DNA of 64,000 nt from Magicicada septendecula (taxonomy: Eukaryota > Arthropoda > Insecta > Hemiptera > Cicadidae): contig CM068369.1 of assembly GCA_034769895.1 (NCBI GenBank), positions 149,128,574 through 149,192,573 of the forward strand. The letters are read 5' to 3'. Below, piece by piece: positions 51,546 to 63,379 of this stretch. Below the pieces are notes generated by a model. It had not been told where the DNA came from. It saw nothing but the letters and a program-made list of their open reading frames with translations, and made no database searches. The position numbers were made by a program, and so were the translations under genes. Positions within the stretch are counted from its first letter, which is position 1. Every line of letters begins with the position of its first letter.

Positions 51546-52038
51546 AAGAAAATTTCCAACCACCAGTCAGCATTCTATTGGTGGATGGAAGTCACATGGT
51601 TAGTATAAAGTGACCAAGCACTTTTCATGCAGTAGAGTGCATTTACATTGTAACAGCATGCATAGCGGTAATCAGACTACACGTATCTCATGCATGACTG
51701 CCTAAATACTAATAATATACATGACCGTAAACAATAGTCCAACAGGTATAGGGATTGTAGCGATACACATGTCTCAGTTCAGCTAATGTCAAAACAACGA
51801 TAATACTTCACGCACCGCCCAGGAAACGTTTCCCACTCGCGCACGCGCGCACATTTCCACTAACACAGTACATGAATAACCATAAATAATAATGCACAGT
51901 TTTTCTAAACTAAACCCTTAACCTTACTAAATACAATTGATAACAACCAAACTTAACCATCTACCAATATAATATGAATGTCCATTGTCTGTGTAATATA
52001 TGAACTTGCCCCGCCTATCATGATCCTGTGATTCGTTG

Positions 52039-52040
<2 letters not shown>

Positions 52041-52082
<42 letters not shown>
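52041..52082. repeat. (TA)n microsatellite
   Basis: About 21 AT units between GATTCGTTGCAA and TTGAATGCACATG. Confidence 0.9.
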
Positions 52083-52084
<2 letters not shown>

Positions 52085-52689
52085 AATGCACATGTATGTT
52101 AATCACCACCAGCGACCATAAGATTCAATGCCCAGCATCACGAGTGGATACTCTTAATTAATATAGTAATACATGATAGTCAGTAATGAGCGGACATGTT
52201 CGGACAAAAATTCTGATCATTAAAAAAAAGAGAAAAAACTGATTATACCAAAACCTTTCTACTAATATTCATGAATGTAATTAAGAAAATTAAACAACAG
52301 CCTGACAAACACGGGCTCCCATACAGTTAACAATACAAATCAACATATATCAGGACTAGTTCTAACAAGTTTGATCTGTTGTTTCATTGCTTAATGCCTA
52401 TAACATTCATCGTTTTTCATTTTCTAGAAAATATAAGTATATATGTATTCAATGCACTGTGAAAACATAAATGAAAGTAATTTTAACACTGTAAATAAGC
52501 AGAGTACATAAAAGTAAATGCCCTTTTTAACACAGGTTACAGTGAAACAAAATTAGGCATTGATTAGGCTTGTTCTCACACTATTCTGGCAATTATAATT
52601 TTGAAAATATAGTCCACATATTGAATAAGCATGTCCATGTTTGCTCCGAGCACCAAAGTGTAGTAATTGTTGAAAGTGTGTAATTGGAA

Positions 52690-53674
52690 ATTTCCCACCT
52701 GTATTTTAACGCTGGTTGATGTTACCGCCTGTGATGATGATGACTACCAGGGTTGTTGGTGAGCTGGAATCTGTGGATCACTCTCCTTAGGACGACTGTC
52801 CTTCTGATCTGTGTGTGTGTGTGTCCGACGACGTTGGGGAGCTCTCGGTCGACGTCCCTGCCGATGGTGAGAGATGGTCAGATCACCATCTCAGCCTTTC
52901 CCTTCCTCTTGGCGGATCAAGGACCCTGTAACGTTTTAGTATACAGTAGCTGTCATGACATATAACTGGCTCAATATCTGTTACCAAGACCACACATACA
53001 CTGTCACAATTTTACACACCCCCAATATTGTGCACCAGCAACATGGTTTCATGCAATTAGTGAAATTGAAAGTTCACGTTTATATTTTTGTTCACATGTA
53101 CGATCTCCAAAAAAAATCTCAACTCAACTTGCCATTACAACCACTTTCACTTCTTGTGTTACTTATTTTTGTGTTACTTTTACATTTAAGTTCTAAAATA
53201 GTCGGGTGCAAAATCACCCCGTGCTAACATACATAAATGCATACCGGAAGTAGCCTGTGAATAAACACACACAAACACATATACTCGTTCTCACACAATT
53301 AATAATTAACCCCCACAATTCTCGTTTATTTATTTAACACATAAGTCTTAATCAAATGAAAAGAATAAATTATGATTTTTACCTGAGACACTTTCCATCA
53401 GCGACACATAATATAGAAAGAATGTAGCGGTGGCAGAAATTCCTTCCAAGGCCGTCAGACACCAGTACCGAGGAGAGTGAAATTGGAAATGAGACCGACT
53501 CGCGTTTTACATTTTGCCACGAGGCCTCGGGTTAACGTGCAAAGGACTGTTTATCAGCTGACCGGCAGCCTGCATTATTGTATCACCGCTCACTTATCAA
53601 ACGTCATTGGCGCCGACAACCACTGCCTCGGTTAGCCTCGGCGCAATTTTTTAAATATGCCGAACACTTCGGCA
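52690..53674 (-). repeat. Diverged relative of the array LTR (promoter and two donor sites)
   Basis: Read on the minus strand, this locus repeats the array LTR's landmarks in order: a terminal hairpin (TGCCGAA-CAC-TTCGGCA, 53658-53674), TTTAAAAAATTGCGCC, a CRE half site (TGACGTT at 53600-53606), CAGCTGACCGGCAGC near 53556, GAAATGAGACCGACTC near 53488, donor 1 at 53382 and donor 2 at 52698. Donor-to-donor spacing is 684 versus 677 bases in the array. Identity outside these landmarks is low. It is probably an old LTR of the same or a sister family. Its far (5'-coordinate) edge was not found. Confidence 0.5.
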
Positions 53675-53686
53675 AAATTTTTTTAA

Positions 53687-53687
<1 letters not shown>

Positions 53688-53719
<32 letters not shown>
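53688..53719. repeat. (AC)n microsatellite
   Basis: About 15 AC units just outside the hairpin of the diverged LTR relative. Confidence 0.9.
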
Positions 53720-53720
<1 letters not shown>

Positions 53721-55019
53721 TTCCTCCGTACACACAATTAACCAGACACATTCGTAACTAGACACGACAAAGCATGAAAATTACCAGATTATACTTTTTC
53801 TCTTATACATTACGTATATTTTAGCTTGTAGGCCCGCAGGTTTTCCAGACATTACATATGCTTCATTACAACTCTGAACTATTATAACCAACTTACTTAA
53901 TTCTAGTTGCTGTAGAATGACTATGAGGAAGCATGCAAGTTATTCTATGAGTATGAGTATGATGACTATGAGTATGCAAGCAATATTTAAATAATAAAAT
54001 TGTACATGAGGCATCCTTTTATCCACATAACGAATGCATTAATATAGCTGTTGCTCTTTGTCTCATCGACCATTATGGAGAAAACCCTAACTATGTTATA
54101 TCTCTATTATGTTACTATGTTATATTACTACGCTATTTCTTTGTTAACATAGTAGAAATAATCTCTGTTATCTCGTTTTGGATAGTTTTGCTACAGCAAG
54201 TCACTGTCACTCTTTTTATAATCGTTCTTCAAACAAATCATAATGTTTGGAAACAAATTGACAAAATTAAAGAAAGTTTCCTTTGTTATCTGATTCTATT
54301 TTCTCATCGTAGCCACTAAGGAGCAAACTCTGAGTACTGAGAAAAGTGATAATGTTAATTACTTTACTCAAGTAATACACGTTTTTTCAACGTGTTGTTT
54401 GTGGGCAGTAGATAGTGCTACCATACAGTACCTGTTTCTGTGGTTTGTTTCCTCGTGCGGTACTTTTCCGAAAAAACGGCTCTTACATTTTTCATGATTT
54501 TTAGATGTTCTTTTATTTTTGCCAGTTTATAAATCCAGTTTTTGTCAAAACCTCTTTAGACAATGATGTATTGTATTTAACGTCTTAGAAAATGTAGCAA
54601 ATACAGCATTTTGTTTAACGCTGTATTCCATGCATTCTTTAAAACAAAGTGGTGTCGGTAGTGAAGACCCCAAAATCAAGCTGGCCGTCGTCGATAGGTT
54701 GTTATGATGTCCGAGCAGACTGCTTCTTCACATCAGCCACTATACTATTAGTTCGGGTGGAATTTTTTCGGCACAAAGTATGCAATTTGACGGCAACTCA
54801 GCTAGGAGCGCTTGTTCTCATTCACTGTAATTCTGGCTCTTGTGAGTGATGCTATTTCTTTTTCGCCCACTCGTGAAACACCAACGCTTGATCATTTCTT
54901 TTTCGTTAAGATCTCGTTCATATGTATAACACTTTACTACCATAGTGAAAGCAATACACTAGTTCTAAAAACAATCATAGTTCAATATTACAAGAGCACT
55001 GAACACAGATGTTGATATA
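53720..55019. other. AT-rich intergenic DNA, no recognised gene
   Basis: Contains imperfect ATGAGTATG/GACTATGAG repeats near 53920-53975 and a TATGTTAT-rich patch near 54090-54135. Frames of 66-67 codons near 54650-55015 have no motif. Confidence 0.5.
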
Positions 55020-55705
55020 TATCTTCTTCTGTGGCGTCACATTTCGAAATCGAACCTTAGCTTCTGTAATCACCCGCCACCATTGTTACCTGTTCTTGGT
55101 GATCGGTGTCCATCGTTTTATTTTAAGCAAAGTATCAGCATTCCATGCCGCTGCGTTAATCCATCGATGCTTGGGTCTTCCGACAGGCCTTCTACCCTCG
55201 ATATGACTAAACAGTACCTTCTTAAGTATTCGGTTGCCTTCCATACTAATGATGTGTGCTGGCCATTCCAATCTATGCAGTCGGATGGTGGTTGCCAGAT
55301 CATTGTCTTTATATAGCTTGTATAGTTCCTCATTGACATGGATTAGTCCATATATTTTCCTCAAAATTCTCCTTTCAAAGGTATTAGCGTCTTGTTTGTT
55401 CAGAGTCCAAGTCCCGCTGCCATATGTAATCACCGGTCTAACTTTATATAATGTGTCCTTGGACTGACGGTGGATAATCCTTGTCTTGAATATAGTTGTC
55501 AACGAAGCATATGCTTTATTTGCGGCCTGAATCCTTTTCCTTGTTTCATTTATTTATTCATTATCTTCTGCCATAAAACATCCCAAATATTTAAACCGAT
55601 TAAATATTTCCAGGTTTATTGGTTCGATTTCAAACTGTTCCATGGTTCCCATATTTCTCATATATTTCGTATTTCCCATGGCTTCATATTTTCCAAGGTT
55701 GTATT
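55020..55705 (-). pseudogene. LINE reverse-transcriptase C-terminal remnant
   Basis: On the minus strand the translation runs from LGKYEAMGN near 55697 through RFKYLGCFMAEDNE, a stop, INETRKRIQAANKAY, and then a 138-codon frame (55089-55502). It carries the typical post-polymerase motifs of insect non-LTR elements: VITYGSGTWTL, FERRILRKIYG, NEELYKLYKD, RLEWPAHI and EGRRPVGRPKHRW. After a further stop (KNR*QWWRVITEAK) the similarity ends near a short ATATAT tract. Two in-frame stops and the absence of the polymerase catalytic core show a 5'-truncated, dead copy. I did not settle whether it is an RTE-like or jockey-like clade. It was a retrotransposon polyprotein end, acting with RNA in target-primed integration. 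Confidence 0.8.
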
Positions 55706-56789
55706 TTTGTAAATAGTTAACATAGATAAATTGTAAGAAATACTTTTAAGTAGTGGTACATGTATGTAGGGGCAGATTACCAGTAGTACCCTGTCAAAGT
55801 GAACAGCTATCGATGTTAAGGTGTATGTGTGTGTGTGTGTGTGCGTGTGCGTGCGCGCGCACGTATTTTTCATCGCACGCGTGTGTTTTCTGCCGGCAGA
55901 AACAGGCATTGTGCTGCGATATCTCTTTGAACGCGTGTATTTTATTTGTGTTAGCGAACTCTGGTTCAAGCATGAATTAAGGCAACAATTTAAAGATAAT
56001 TATTTAATGAAATTTGCATTTTAGAAAATACTTTTGCACTTCAGAGAATGCCATCGGACGAATTGCACATATTCGCGTGTGTTGATGTAAAAATGATTGC
56101 AAAAGTGCAATAATAACGAAAGTTGTATAAATTTGCGCATTTAATGTCACCGCTAGTTTAAACATCAATGCTACCGTTATTACAAAATCAGACACAAAGT
56201 AATGTGTTAAAAAGGTGGCGCTATGCAGGCGTAGACCAAACTAAACATTTTTCGAAACGGCATATTTGGTATCTGACACGTCAGAATTACTGCAGATTAT
56301 AAATACCTCCGACAATTTTGAGCGAGGAACAGACGCTAATAATTTACTCACGGAGACACTATGTCAGTTTAAATAGCGACAGGGAATCAGCATCTTCACC
56401 AAGCCGTAAACAGAACATACCACAATCGACTAAGGAGTACCAGGTTCATCGTCATCGTCATCATGCAGCAGAACACTTACAACTAACAATCTATCCGGGA
56501 CTCAGCACCACCACCACATCATCACCATCATTATCATGATGACGATCATCATCAGGTGACAAATAAACGATTATTTTTAAAAACAAAGAAAGTATGAACT
56601 AACGAAGTAAAACTAATACATAAATGTAAATAGTGTAATCATTCAAAGTAATACAAATATTATCTAATTTTAAGTTATATTAAAAATAATTTTTCTAGAT
56701 AATTTAAATGGAAGCTCTTTTGTGATTAGTAATTATTTTACTTAGGAAAAATATTATTTTAATAATGTATTATATGTCTTCTGATGTTC
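55706..56789. other. Intergenic DNA with a GT/GC simple repeat
   Basis: No gene recognised. A (GT)n to (GC)n tract lies at 55821-55863 and a (CAT)n-like stretch (CATCGTCATCGTCATCATG) near 56447-56466. TATA-like and CAT-rich parts at 56295-56540 do not form a convincing gene. Confidence 0.5.
55821..55863. repeat. Alternating purine-pyrimidine tract (GT)n(GC)n
   Basis: GTGTATGTGTGTG... passes into GTGCGTGCGCGCGCACG. Such tracts can adopt Z-DNA. Both strands are open over it, but that reflects the repeat, not coding. Confidence 0.85.
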
Positions 56790-56793
56790 ATAT
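56790..56793. other. Left target-site duplication (ATAT) of the solo LTR
   Basis: ATAT before TGTTATGG is repeated after TAACA at 57329-57332. Confidence 0.65.
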
Positions 56794-57328
56794 TGTTATG
56801 GCGGTCTACTTGATTGTCGTAGGCACAGTGGAAAACAAAATACAAGACACCAATTAAGTCACTAATCACCAGCTTTAATTTTCACAGTTAAACAGTTCGT
56901 AATTAACAACACAGTCTCTTACAACAAATCAAATACAAATTGTTCACACGCAATAAAATCTCAACTAATATAAAACACAATTGTATTACAATTATAACGC
57001 CCGATTATAAAACACTTCATTAATAACCACTTGAACGCACAGAGTAATATCGTCCCATAATCACTCGCCCGCACGGTAATATCGCAACTATAACTGAACT
57101 AAGACCGCTGCCGCCTTGTATTTATACCCCTGCTCAAAGACCAGAACATTCTAAACTGCGCGTTAGCGCCAGTGTGTACGACGTAATTAATTGCGGCCTT
57201 GTCACAGTTCGCGCGGCTTTTGGTACAGTCTAGCTAATGCGTGAGAATCACGTATGCCATACGCATTACATTCCGGATCCCTCTGGAACATTCGATAAAC
57301 ACGTAGATTGTTCTGTGCTGTAGTAACA
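56794..57328 (+). mobile_element. Solo LTR, family 2, copy 2 (535 bp)
   Basis: Starts TGTTATGGCGGTC and ends GCTGTAGTAACA, giving the TG...CA ends and the short TGTTA/TAACA inverted termini expected of an LTR. ATAT flanks both sides. It holds a TATA-like TATTTATA at about 57118-57125 and no coding sequence. Related copies begin at 3675 and 61766 (plus) and end at 63820 (minus). All share blocks such as CAAT(G/T)AAGTC(A/G)CTAA and, with the minus copy, TAATAACCACTTGA. It probably remains after LTR-LTR recombination of a full element. Confidence 0.75.
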
Positions 57329-57332
57329 ATAT
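57329..57332. other. Right target-site duplication (ATAT) of the solo LTR
   Basis: Identical to 56790-56793. Being a simple AT tetramer, it is weak alone but supports the LTR boundaries in combination. Confidence 0.65.
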
Positions 57333-57497
57333 GTTATTATTATGTGTTACTAATAAGAGGTATAATATTATGTCATTGTATCTTCTTATAAAAGGAAGGA
57401 TTTTGCAGTCACATATTTAATTTTAAATATTTATTAACTTTTTAAAGTAACAATTAACAGTTGGTTTGATAGTTCATCTTCCTTTTCACAGTACTAA

Positions 57498-57713
57498 TTA
57501 ATATATAATATTGAACTTTCACTTGTGAAACTTACTTGTTTTTTCCCGTACGCGTTTCGGCGTGATGTGCGCCTTCATCAGCGGATTGAGATAGGCCGTT
57601 ACGAGTTACTGGCAGTCTATCTCAATCCGCTGATGAAAGCGCACATCACGCCGAAACGCGTACGGGAAAAAACAAGTAAGTTTCACAAGTGAAAGTTCAA
57701 TATTATATATTAA
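57498..57713. repeat. Near-perfect palindrome, 97-bp arms and 22-bp spacer
   Basis: The arm at 57498-57594 is the inverse complement of 57617-57713 with a single mismatch (GCGCC versus GCGCT at the base of an internal stem). Each arm, read outward from the spacer, carries CTGATGAA, GGCG, CACATCA, CGCC, GAAACGCGTACGGG, then AAAAAACAAG. That core resembles a hammerhead ribozyme except for one extra A after CTGATGA. The foldback motif at 7008-7050 has the same layout. It is probably a head-to-head pair of transposon ends, possibly Penelope-like. Confidence 0.9.
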
Positions 57714-60700
57714 CAATTAACAAATCAATGATTTTTTCAAGATGTTCGTCTCACTCCTCTATAAAAAATAGGTTATTGTGCAACAACTATACTTAACGGA
57801 ACGCACGCATAAAATCTTACGACCTAGCCGGTGGTTAACACAATACAGTTGCATTTGGTATAAAAATAGAATTGTATTAATTTATGAAATTATTTGTAAC
57901 ATTGATACACATACTACTTATATCATTACTACAACATTAATATCTTTAAATTATTACATAAAGTATAGTACAATATTAGCTAATATTCTGACACATCTGA
58001 TGTATAACTATACCTGCTGGAGACAAAATATTAAGTAATATACACATTTTAAAGAGAATTTAATATTTAATGATGTACACAATTTTTTGTGAGCACTTTC
58101 TCGAGAAAAGTGACGGTTCAGAAGTTATGAAGCTTTTTGTATCAGAAAATGTAGCGTCAAAAAAAATTTAAAAAAATATGCAAATTCACATTCGGTTATT
58201 TCGAAAGCTATTAGGGATACCAAAAAGGGAATTCGACGTTTTTTGTGGAGCATTTTGTTAGTCAAGTTTGTACATAACTATTTTTGGTATATACGAATAA
58301 CAGGATATACGATTATTTTCAAACTTTATTAATTAATCAAACTATATACGTATAATCAAAATACACCAAGTAAAAGAAAACAAATTAGGCTCTTTTTCAA
58401 TAACTAGACATCCCAATGGCTTATGAAGCGTCTATGAATCTTAAGGCATCTCTCATATTTTATCCTAAACTTCGTTATATTGCAAATATCATCTACTGCA
58501 AGTTGTGTAAAAATTAGAGCAGATTCCGTCGTTTTGCCCTTTGTATCCTTGTTTAAAAATAATGTTTCCTAACAAATTTCTATTTAAATATAACTTCTTC
58601 AAAAATAAAGAAGAAACTTGTTTTAGATACTCTACTCTACTAAAATAGAAACCTAATATACCACTTATTTCGAAAGGATCTGATAGAGAGATTATTAACG
58701 ATAGAGATACTGTAATCCTAACCCTCATTTACTTTCTTGTTATTAATGTCAGGAGGGTTACGTAGTAATTTCTAAAAACGTAAATTATAAAATTTGTAAT
58801 ATGTAATTCCCAGACTATCAGGAGGTAATGTGAATGTTGAATGATTTTTGCCCCTGTTTGCTTGTAGTGTAAAGAGATTTCAAAACAAAAAGTCACTCTA
58901 AGAATCGTTGGAAGTTTGATCAGTGAATTTTTATTTTGACAAACAAATATTTCGTACAAGGGAAAGAGAAAAAATAATTGCAGAAACATTCCGTTTATGC
59001 AGTAAATAAGGCTGCAAACTCTTACTGCAAAAAATGTATTGTTAATAAATGTGGCCGATTAGTAGAATACAGGAATGTTGCCAGGTGATTGTTTCTTTAA
59101 TGGTTTTGCCACTCGATAAAGTATTAAGTACTGTAAAAATTGTCATTATTAATATTTTGTATAAATGTTTAAACTATAAATACATTGTTTGAAAGCAATT
59201 CTTTACATTTTATTGAAAACAATTTTCTATTGTAAACACTTTATATTACAATAGACATTTCCAGAACATTAGCTTAAAACCATATATTCATTTTTTGCAA
59301 CAATTTTCTACCATCGAAAAGGACTTGAGACTTCACTACATTGTGCAACACCACTACATATTACATTGTCATGTGAACTGTAAAAATCTCAGAAAATAAT
59401 TCACTTTCAAGATGAAACTTTCCACCTGAACTGACAACAAACGCCACAGCAATTTCTGTGGCTGATAAGATTCCACACGTCATTACCTGCTTCCTTATGC
59501 AACAAATTTCTATAAATATGTCATTCCAAACACTTGACGTAAATGACAAAGTTTACTCATTGCAGTCATCCATTGTATGTTCGTTATTGCTGGAGTCTTG
59601 AAAACATTTTATTAAATTTAGGACACGCTTGCTTACACAGACAATAGAGCTGAAAAGTGCTTACATAGTGGGAAAATGAAAAGCTAGAGACAAAAATCGA
59701 AGTTGAGTATTGAAACAGGTCCATGGGCCTACTCTCTAAATTTGATAATTGTGATGAAGATGACTATTACGATTACGACGGCGACGACGACGACGACTGT
59801 AATGGAGATGTTGATAATAATGTTGATGTAAATGAAAAACATGAACTACATCTTTTGTTACTTCATACTTTAAGTTGGTATAAATTTACATCATCGTAGA
59901 TTAAAACTCGAATTGTTTAGTTATGTTTAATGCATTTTATATTTGATATGTGATGCGTTTTGTATCATAAACACTAAACGTTTAATTATACAATTTTGAT
60001 TTCACCACCTATGATATTTCTTATAGCTTATGACTCACTTAACATAACAAAATTACAACTTTTAAGGCAGTCTATTACGTTTATAAATACCAGGTTTCGT
60101 GACACTCATTTCATGCTGTGACTGTAAGCGTGGTGATCACCTCAGTAGCCTGATGTTATGTTTTAATTCCTTATTCCTTGAATTCGACACTAAACTTTGC
60201 AGTTGTACATCATAAGGCACTGCTTCTACGCAACCTCCTCTGTCGTGTCTAATAAAACATCTTTCTTGTTACCGTATGCGTTGTGCTAATTATCATTTTG
60301 CTCATTTATGCGTCATCTCTGACTTGACAAACAACAGAAACAGTTGCACCAGGCGGGCTGACACTAATTTGACAGAATCTAATCACGGGCACAACAATTG
60401 AGACGGCAATTAAAGTGTCGACAAAGCCGACATCACTAAAAGGCCAGCGGAAATATATTCTATAAACGGCCTTGTTGATCCTCCTTTGGAGAACAGCGGA
60501 ATGGCATGTTTGGTAGTTTAAAAGACATCTCTTCAGTCATATGACCAGTCAACAAATGCATCGAGCTTGCGCTTTAATTGTTTGATTGCTCTTTCTATAG
60601 AACGAGCGGTCGTATACGTTGCCGAGGGGGTTTACTGAGAACATCAGACCCTATATGTACGTCGTTGATGTAAGTCAAAGTTAGAATACTGAAGACGCAA

Positions 60701-61072
60701 TATTGGCATGTGGCGTTGACGTAGGACACAATACTGAAGGAAACCGGATGTAATAGACTTTGCAAAGAGATGAATTTTTTATACTTGTAATCGTAAAACC
60801 TGGAAGAACTTTTATAAATTTTACAGACAGCCCATTAGTCATTGAGATATAGTCTAACGTTAACTAAACAAATCTAAGGCACTTGTCCTTGATAGCTAAC
60901 GTCTTCATATTAGCTGACATTCTGAGTTGTGGATCGACTTGCAAATCAATGCTAGTGAGCCTCTTCAACTTATACAGGGTTGGAGAAAACCCTTCAGAAA
61001 ATTGAGGACGGATGACTTACGCATCATTCTCGCATAAGGAAAAGGTAAAGGAAATGTGAGAGTTATTATTAA
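57714..61072. other. AT-rich intergenic DNA, no recognised gene
   Basis: Frames of 60-86 codons show no motif. A GAC/GAT-rich simple stretch lies at about 59753-59830, with a (GAC)n core at 59777-59797. No tRNA, rRNA or transposon family was recognised. Confidence 0.5.
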
Positions 61073-61440
61073 ATCCAACAATACAAAAAGATTTCGCGGA
61101 TTCTGGAAAAAGATCCTTACCCAAATGTTCAGAATCCCACCAGAGGAATAAAGGAAACAGTAACATGATTAATAAAGACGACGTCGGATAAAAATGTGAG
61201 GATAAAGAAATGCCTTCAACAAACTGATGCAGCATTACCTACGTTGTACAGACTATCGAATATACACAAGGAAGGAATACCGATGAGACAAATACTCAGT
61301 TCCACAACTCAGCAACTTACCAAGCAGTTACGTTCATAGCAAAACAGCTGGGGGTACATGTGGGCAAAACCAGCTCTTACGGAAAAGATTCAAGACACTT
61401 CGTGCAGACGCTACGCTTGAAGACTTACCTTTACTGGTGA
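61073..61440 (+). pseudogene. Penelope-like reverse transcriptase remnant
   Basis: Plus-strand fragments read, in order: YKKISRILEKDPYPNV (from 61082, ending at a TGA at 61166), then LQQTDAALPTLYRLSNIHKE and GIPMRQILSS (from 61214, same frame), then after a frame shift near 61300, SATYQAVTFIAKQLGV and HVGKTSSYGKDSRHFVQTLR (from 61309). The series LYGLPKIHK-like, GIPMR-I-SS, and VGKT-S-Y-KDS-HFV is the N-terminal part of the reverse transcriptase of Penelope-like elements. The catalytic YxDD region and the GIY-YIG endonuclease were not found, so this is a truncated, dead copy. A further shift follows near LEDLPLLVSS. Confidence 0.65.
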
Positions 61441-61765
61441 GTTCTTTTTCTCTTTCCCATTCTCCCTCCTTCCTTCAGATATTCATTCGTTTTTTAAGAG
61501 AATGTAACAATATGGAAAGAGTGTTACGTAAACGAGGCAATGTTTTTAATTGTTATATAGGTTTTACATTTAGAAAGACAACAAAGAAGGCTGGAAGTGA
61601 ATAAAGGCTGTCACAAATCGTGGATAAGGCAGGAAGCGAAGATGCACCTGTAAGACCTGCACGTCAAAAAGTACCTTGAAAATGTAAACAAAATAATACA
61701 ACAATGTAGCTATAGAATATATTGTAACAACATATTTTGTTGTAACAAACATAAAAATAACACAT

Positions 61766-62290
61766 TGTTATGACGGTCACATGTATCGTCATGAGTTTAG
61801 TGGAAACAATAACTAACGTCAATGAAGTCGCTAATTACAAACTTTAATTAGACACAATCAACAGTCAGAAAGAAACAGAGCACTCTTTCACAATAATTCA
61901 AGTTACATATGTGTAACAGTCAATGTTACCTTCTTACAGTTTTGCAATAATTAACAGAATAATCACTTTCCACTAATCCGTAACAATCACTTGATCAGCG
62001 ACAATAAATCGCCAGCTGCAAATAAAATTCTAAGACGGCCGGTGCCGCTTATATATTCCCCGCAGAGGCTCCACAGTAATATTCCATTCTCCGAGCGGCA
62101 TGCCACGATAATTTGCATAGTTACACGAGGTAGAACAATCTGGAGCCTAGTGGTTTGCACGACCTTGACACAAACGCGGCGTCTGCAAAGCCTCGAACGA
62201 AGCACGCGCTGGGCTAGTCTAGAAACGTTCAGAACAACAAACCCGAATTTTCAAGGGTGTTACGTAACTGTATACAGTAAAACAATGGAT
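61766..62290 (+). mobile_element. LTR-like dispersed repeat, family 2, copy 3
   Basis: Begins TGTTATGACGGTC, preceded by ACAT, and follows family 2 blocks: AGTGGAAACAA, GTCAATGAAGTCGCTAA, ACTTTAATTAGACACAA, TTACAGTTTTGCAATAA and ATAATCACTTTCC. A TATA-like GCTTATATATTCC lies near 62047. The right end is uncertain because no TAACA-ACAT junction was found. An open frame of 106 codons (61991-62311) spans part of it and is most likely chance. Confidence 0.6.
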
Positions 62291-63379
62291 AAACTTATGT
62301 CCGTACAATAGTATACACGTAATAAATAGGGCTTTCCGTGTTTGAACTTGATATAACTTAGTAAAGTACATATGGCTTAGAACGACCGTAAATTATTCTA
62401 AACATTTCATTACTAAACATCATTATTATAATTATAAAAAATTATTCCACCGTTTGCAAAGATACTATTATTACTTGATTCGTTAACTGTATTTATATTG
62501 TAGATTTAGGATCCTACTTGTCGGATGTAAAAGAAAAATACCATTTAATGGAAATAAAAAACAAAGTTCTAACATAAATGAAGTTTTAGCACACAGGCAA
62601 CAACCATTAGAAACAATAAATTAGAAAGTATATTCTTCAGTAACGCAAATTTTATTTTATACTGTTGCCTGGAATAAATTTTCTGACAGAACTAAATTCA
62701 GGTACAGACAATGTACGAAACTGTCACAAACCGTTAAATTAACAATTTCACTTCATGTCTAAATAATATATAATGCAGCTGAATTAAAGAAGAGATTGAA
62801 TGATAGGGGGGAAAACGCTCTTTCGCCTGACTATTCACTGTCAATTCGTTATTGAAATCGGGCACTCTATTACCGGAACAATTCAATTTCCATTGCCTGT
62901 AGAAATGATTAATTCACGTAAAGCGTAGAGAAAATGCAAATACTCACTGTAAATATACCATGCTGGTATTCTGTTTGCTCAATTCTGTCTCTCTTTCTTT
63001 CTCTGTCTCTCTTACTTTTCTCTCTCTTTATATATCACAATAATTGTCATATATGTTATGAAGTCCACAGTGAAGTACGGTTTAGAATTTCTCAAGTGGC
63101 TGTTGACGCATATTTGGATTATTCTGGAACACTTGTGTTACCTAATCGTTGTTGTCGTTCTCGTTGTTGTTTTTACTTACGAATTCGTCCAGAATACAAT
63201 TAACTATTGAATTATATCGAATTTAAACGTCGTACAAATAAACTATTTGTCATATTGTTGTGTAAACACTGTAATTTTTTTTAACTTTTTAACTGTAATA
63301 CTGTAGTTACAAACTTTGTCGGAAACCAGTTACTACGTCGGAAAGTTTCTGAAGTTTCTGTTATATATTAAGTGACAAC
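62291..63379. other. AT-rich intergenic DNA, no recognised gene
   Basis: Contains a CT-rich stretch near 62984-63029 within an 89-codon frame without motifs. No RNA gene was recognised. Confidence 0.5.

Larger units (their letters stand above)
50186..52040. mobile_element. Candidate second (TA)n-bordered element, weak inverted ends
   Basis: The left end TTGCGACAACACA abuts (TA)n. The right end before the next (TA)n (52041-52082) reads, inverted, TTGCAACGAATCACA. The first seven bases agree at six positions and the CACA block follows after a gap, so the inverted repeat is weak. The interior holds a 22-bp minisatellite and a ~174-bp tandem repeat and no coding frame. A relation to the segment at 44532-48015 is inferred from the shared octamer. 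Confidence 0.3.

Noticed and set aside
7620-52082. Shared (TA)n position in the array LTR and in the diverged relative (7640 and 52082)
   Set aside because: Distances from the hairpin are similar, but flanking sequence does not match, so I did not extend the relative beyond donor 2.
55753-56024. Frames rich in Cys and Val near 55.8 kb
   Set aside because: They are translations of the (GT)n(GC)n simple repeat.
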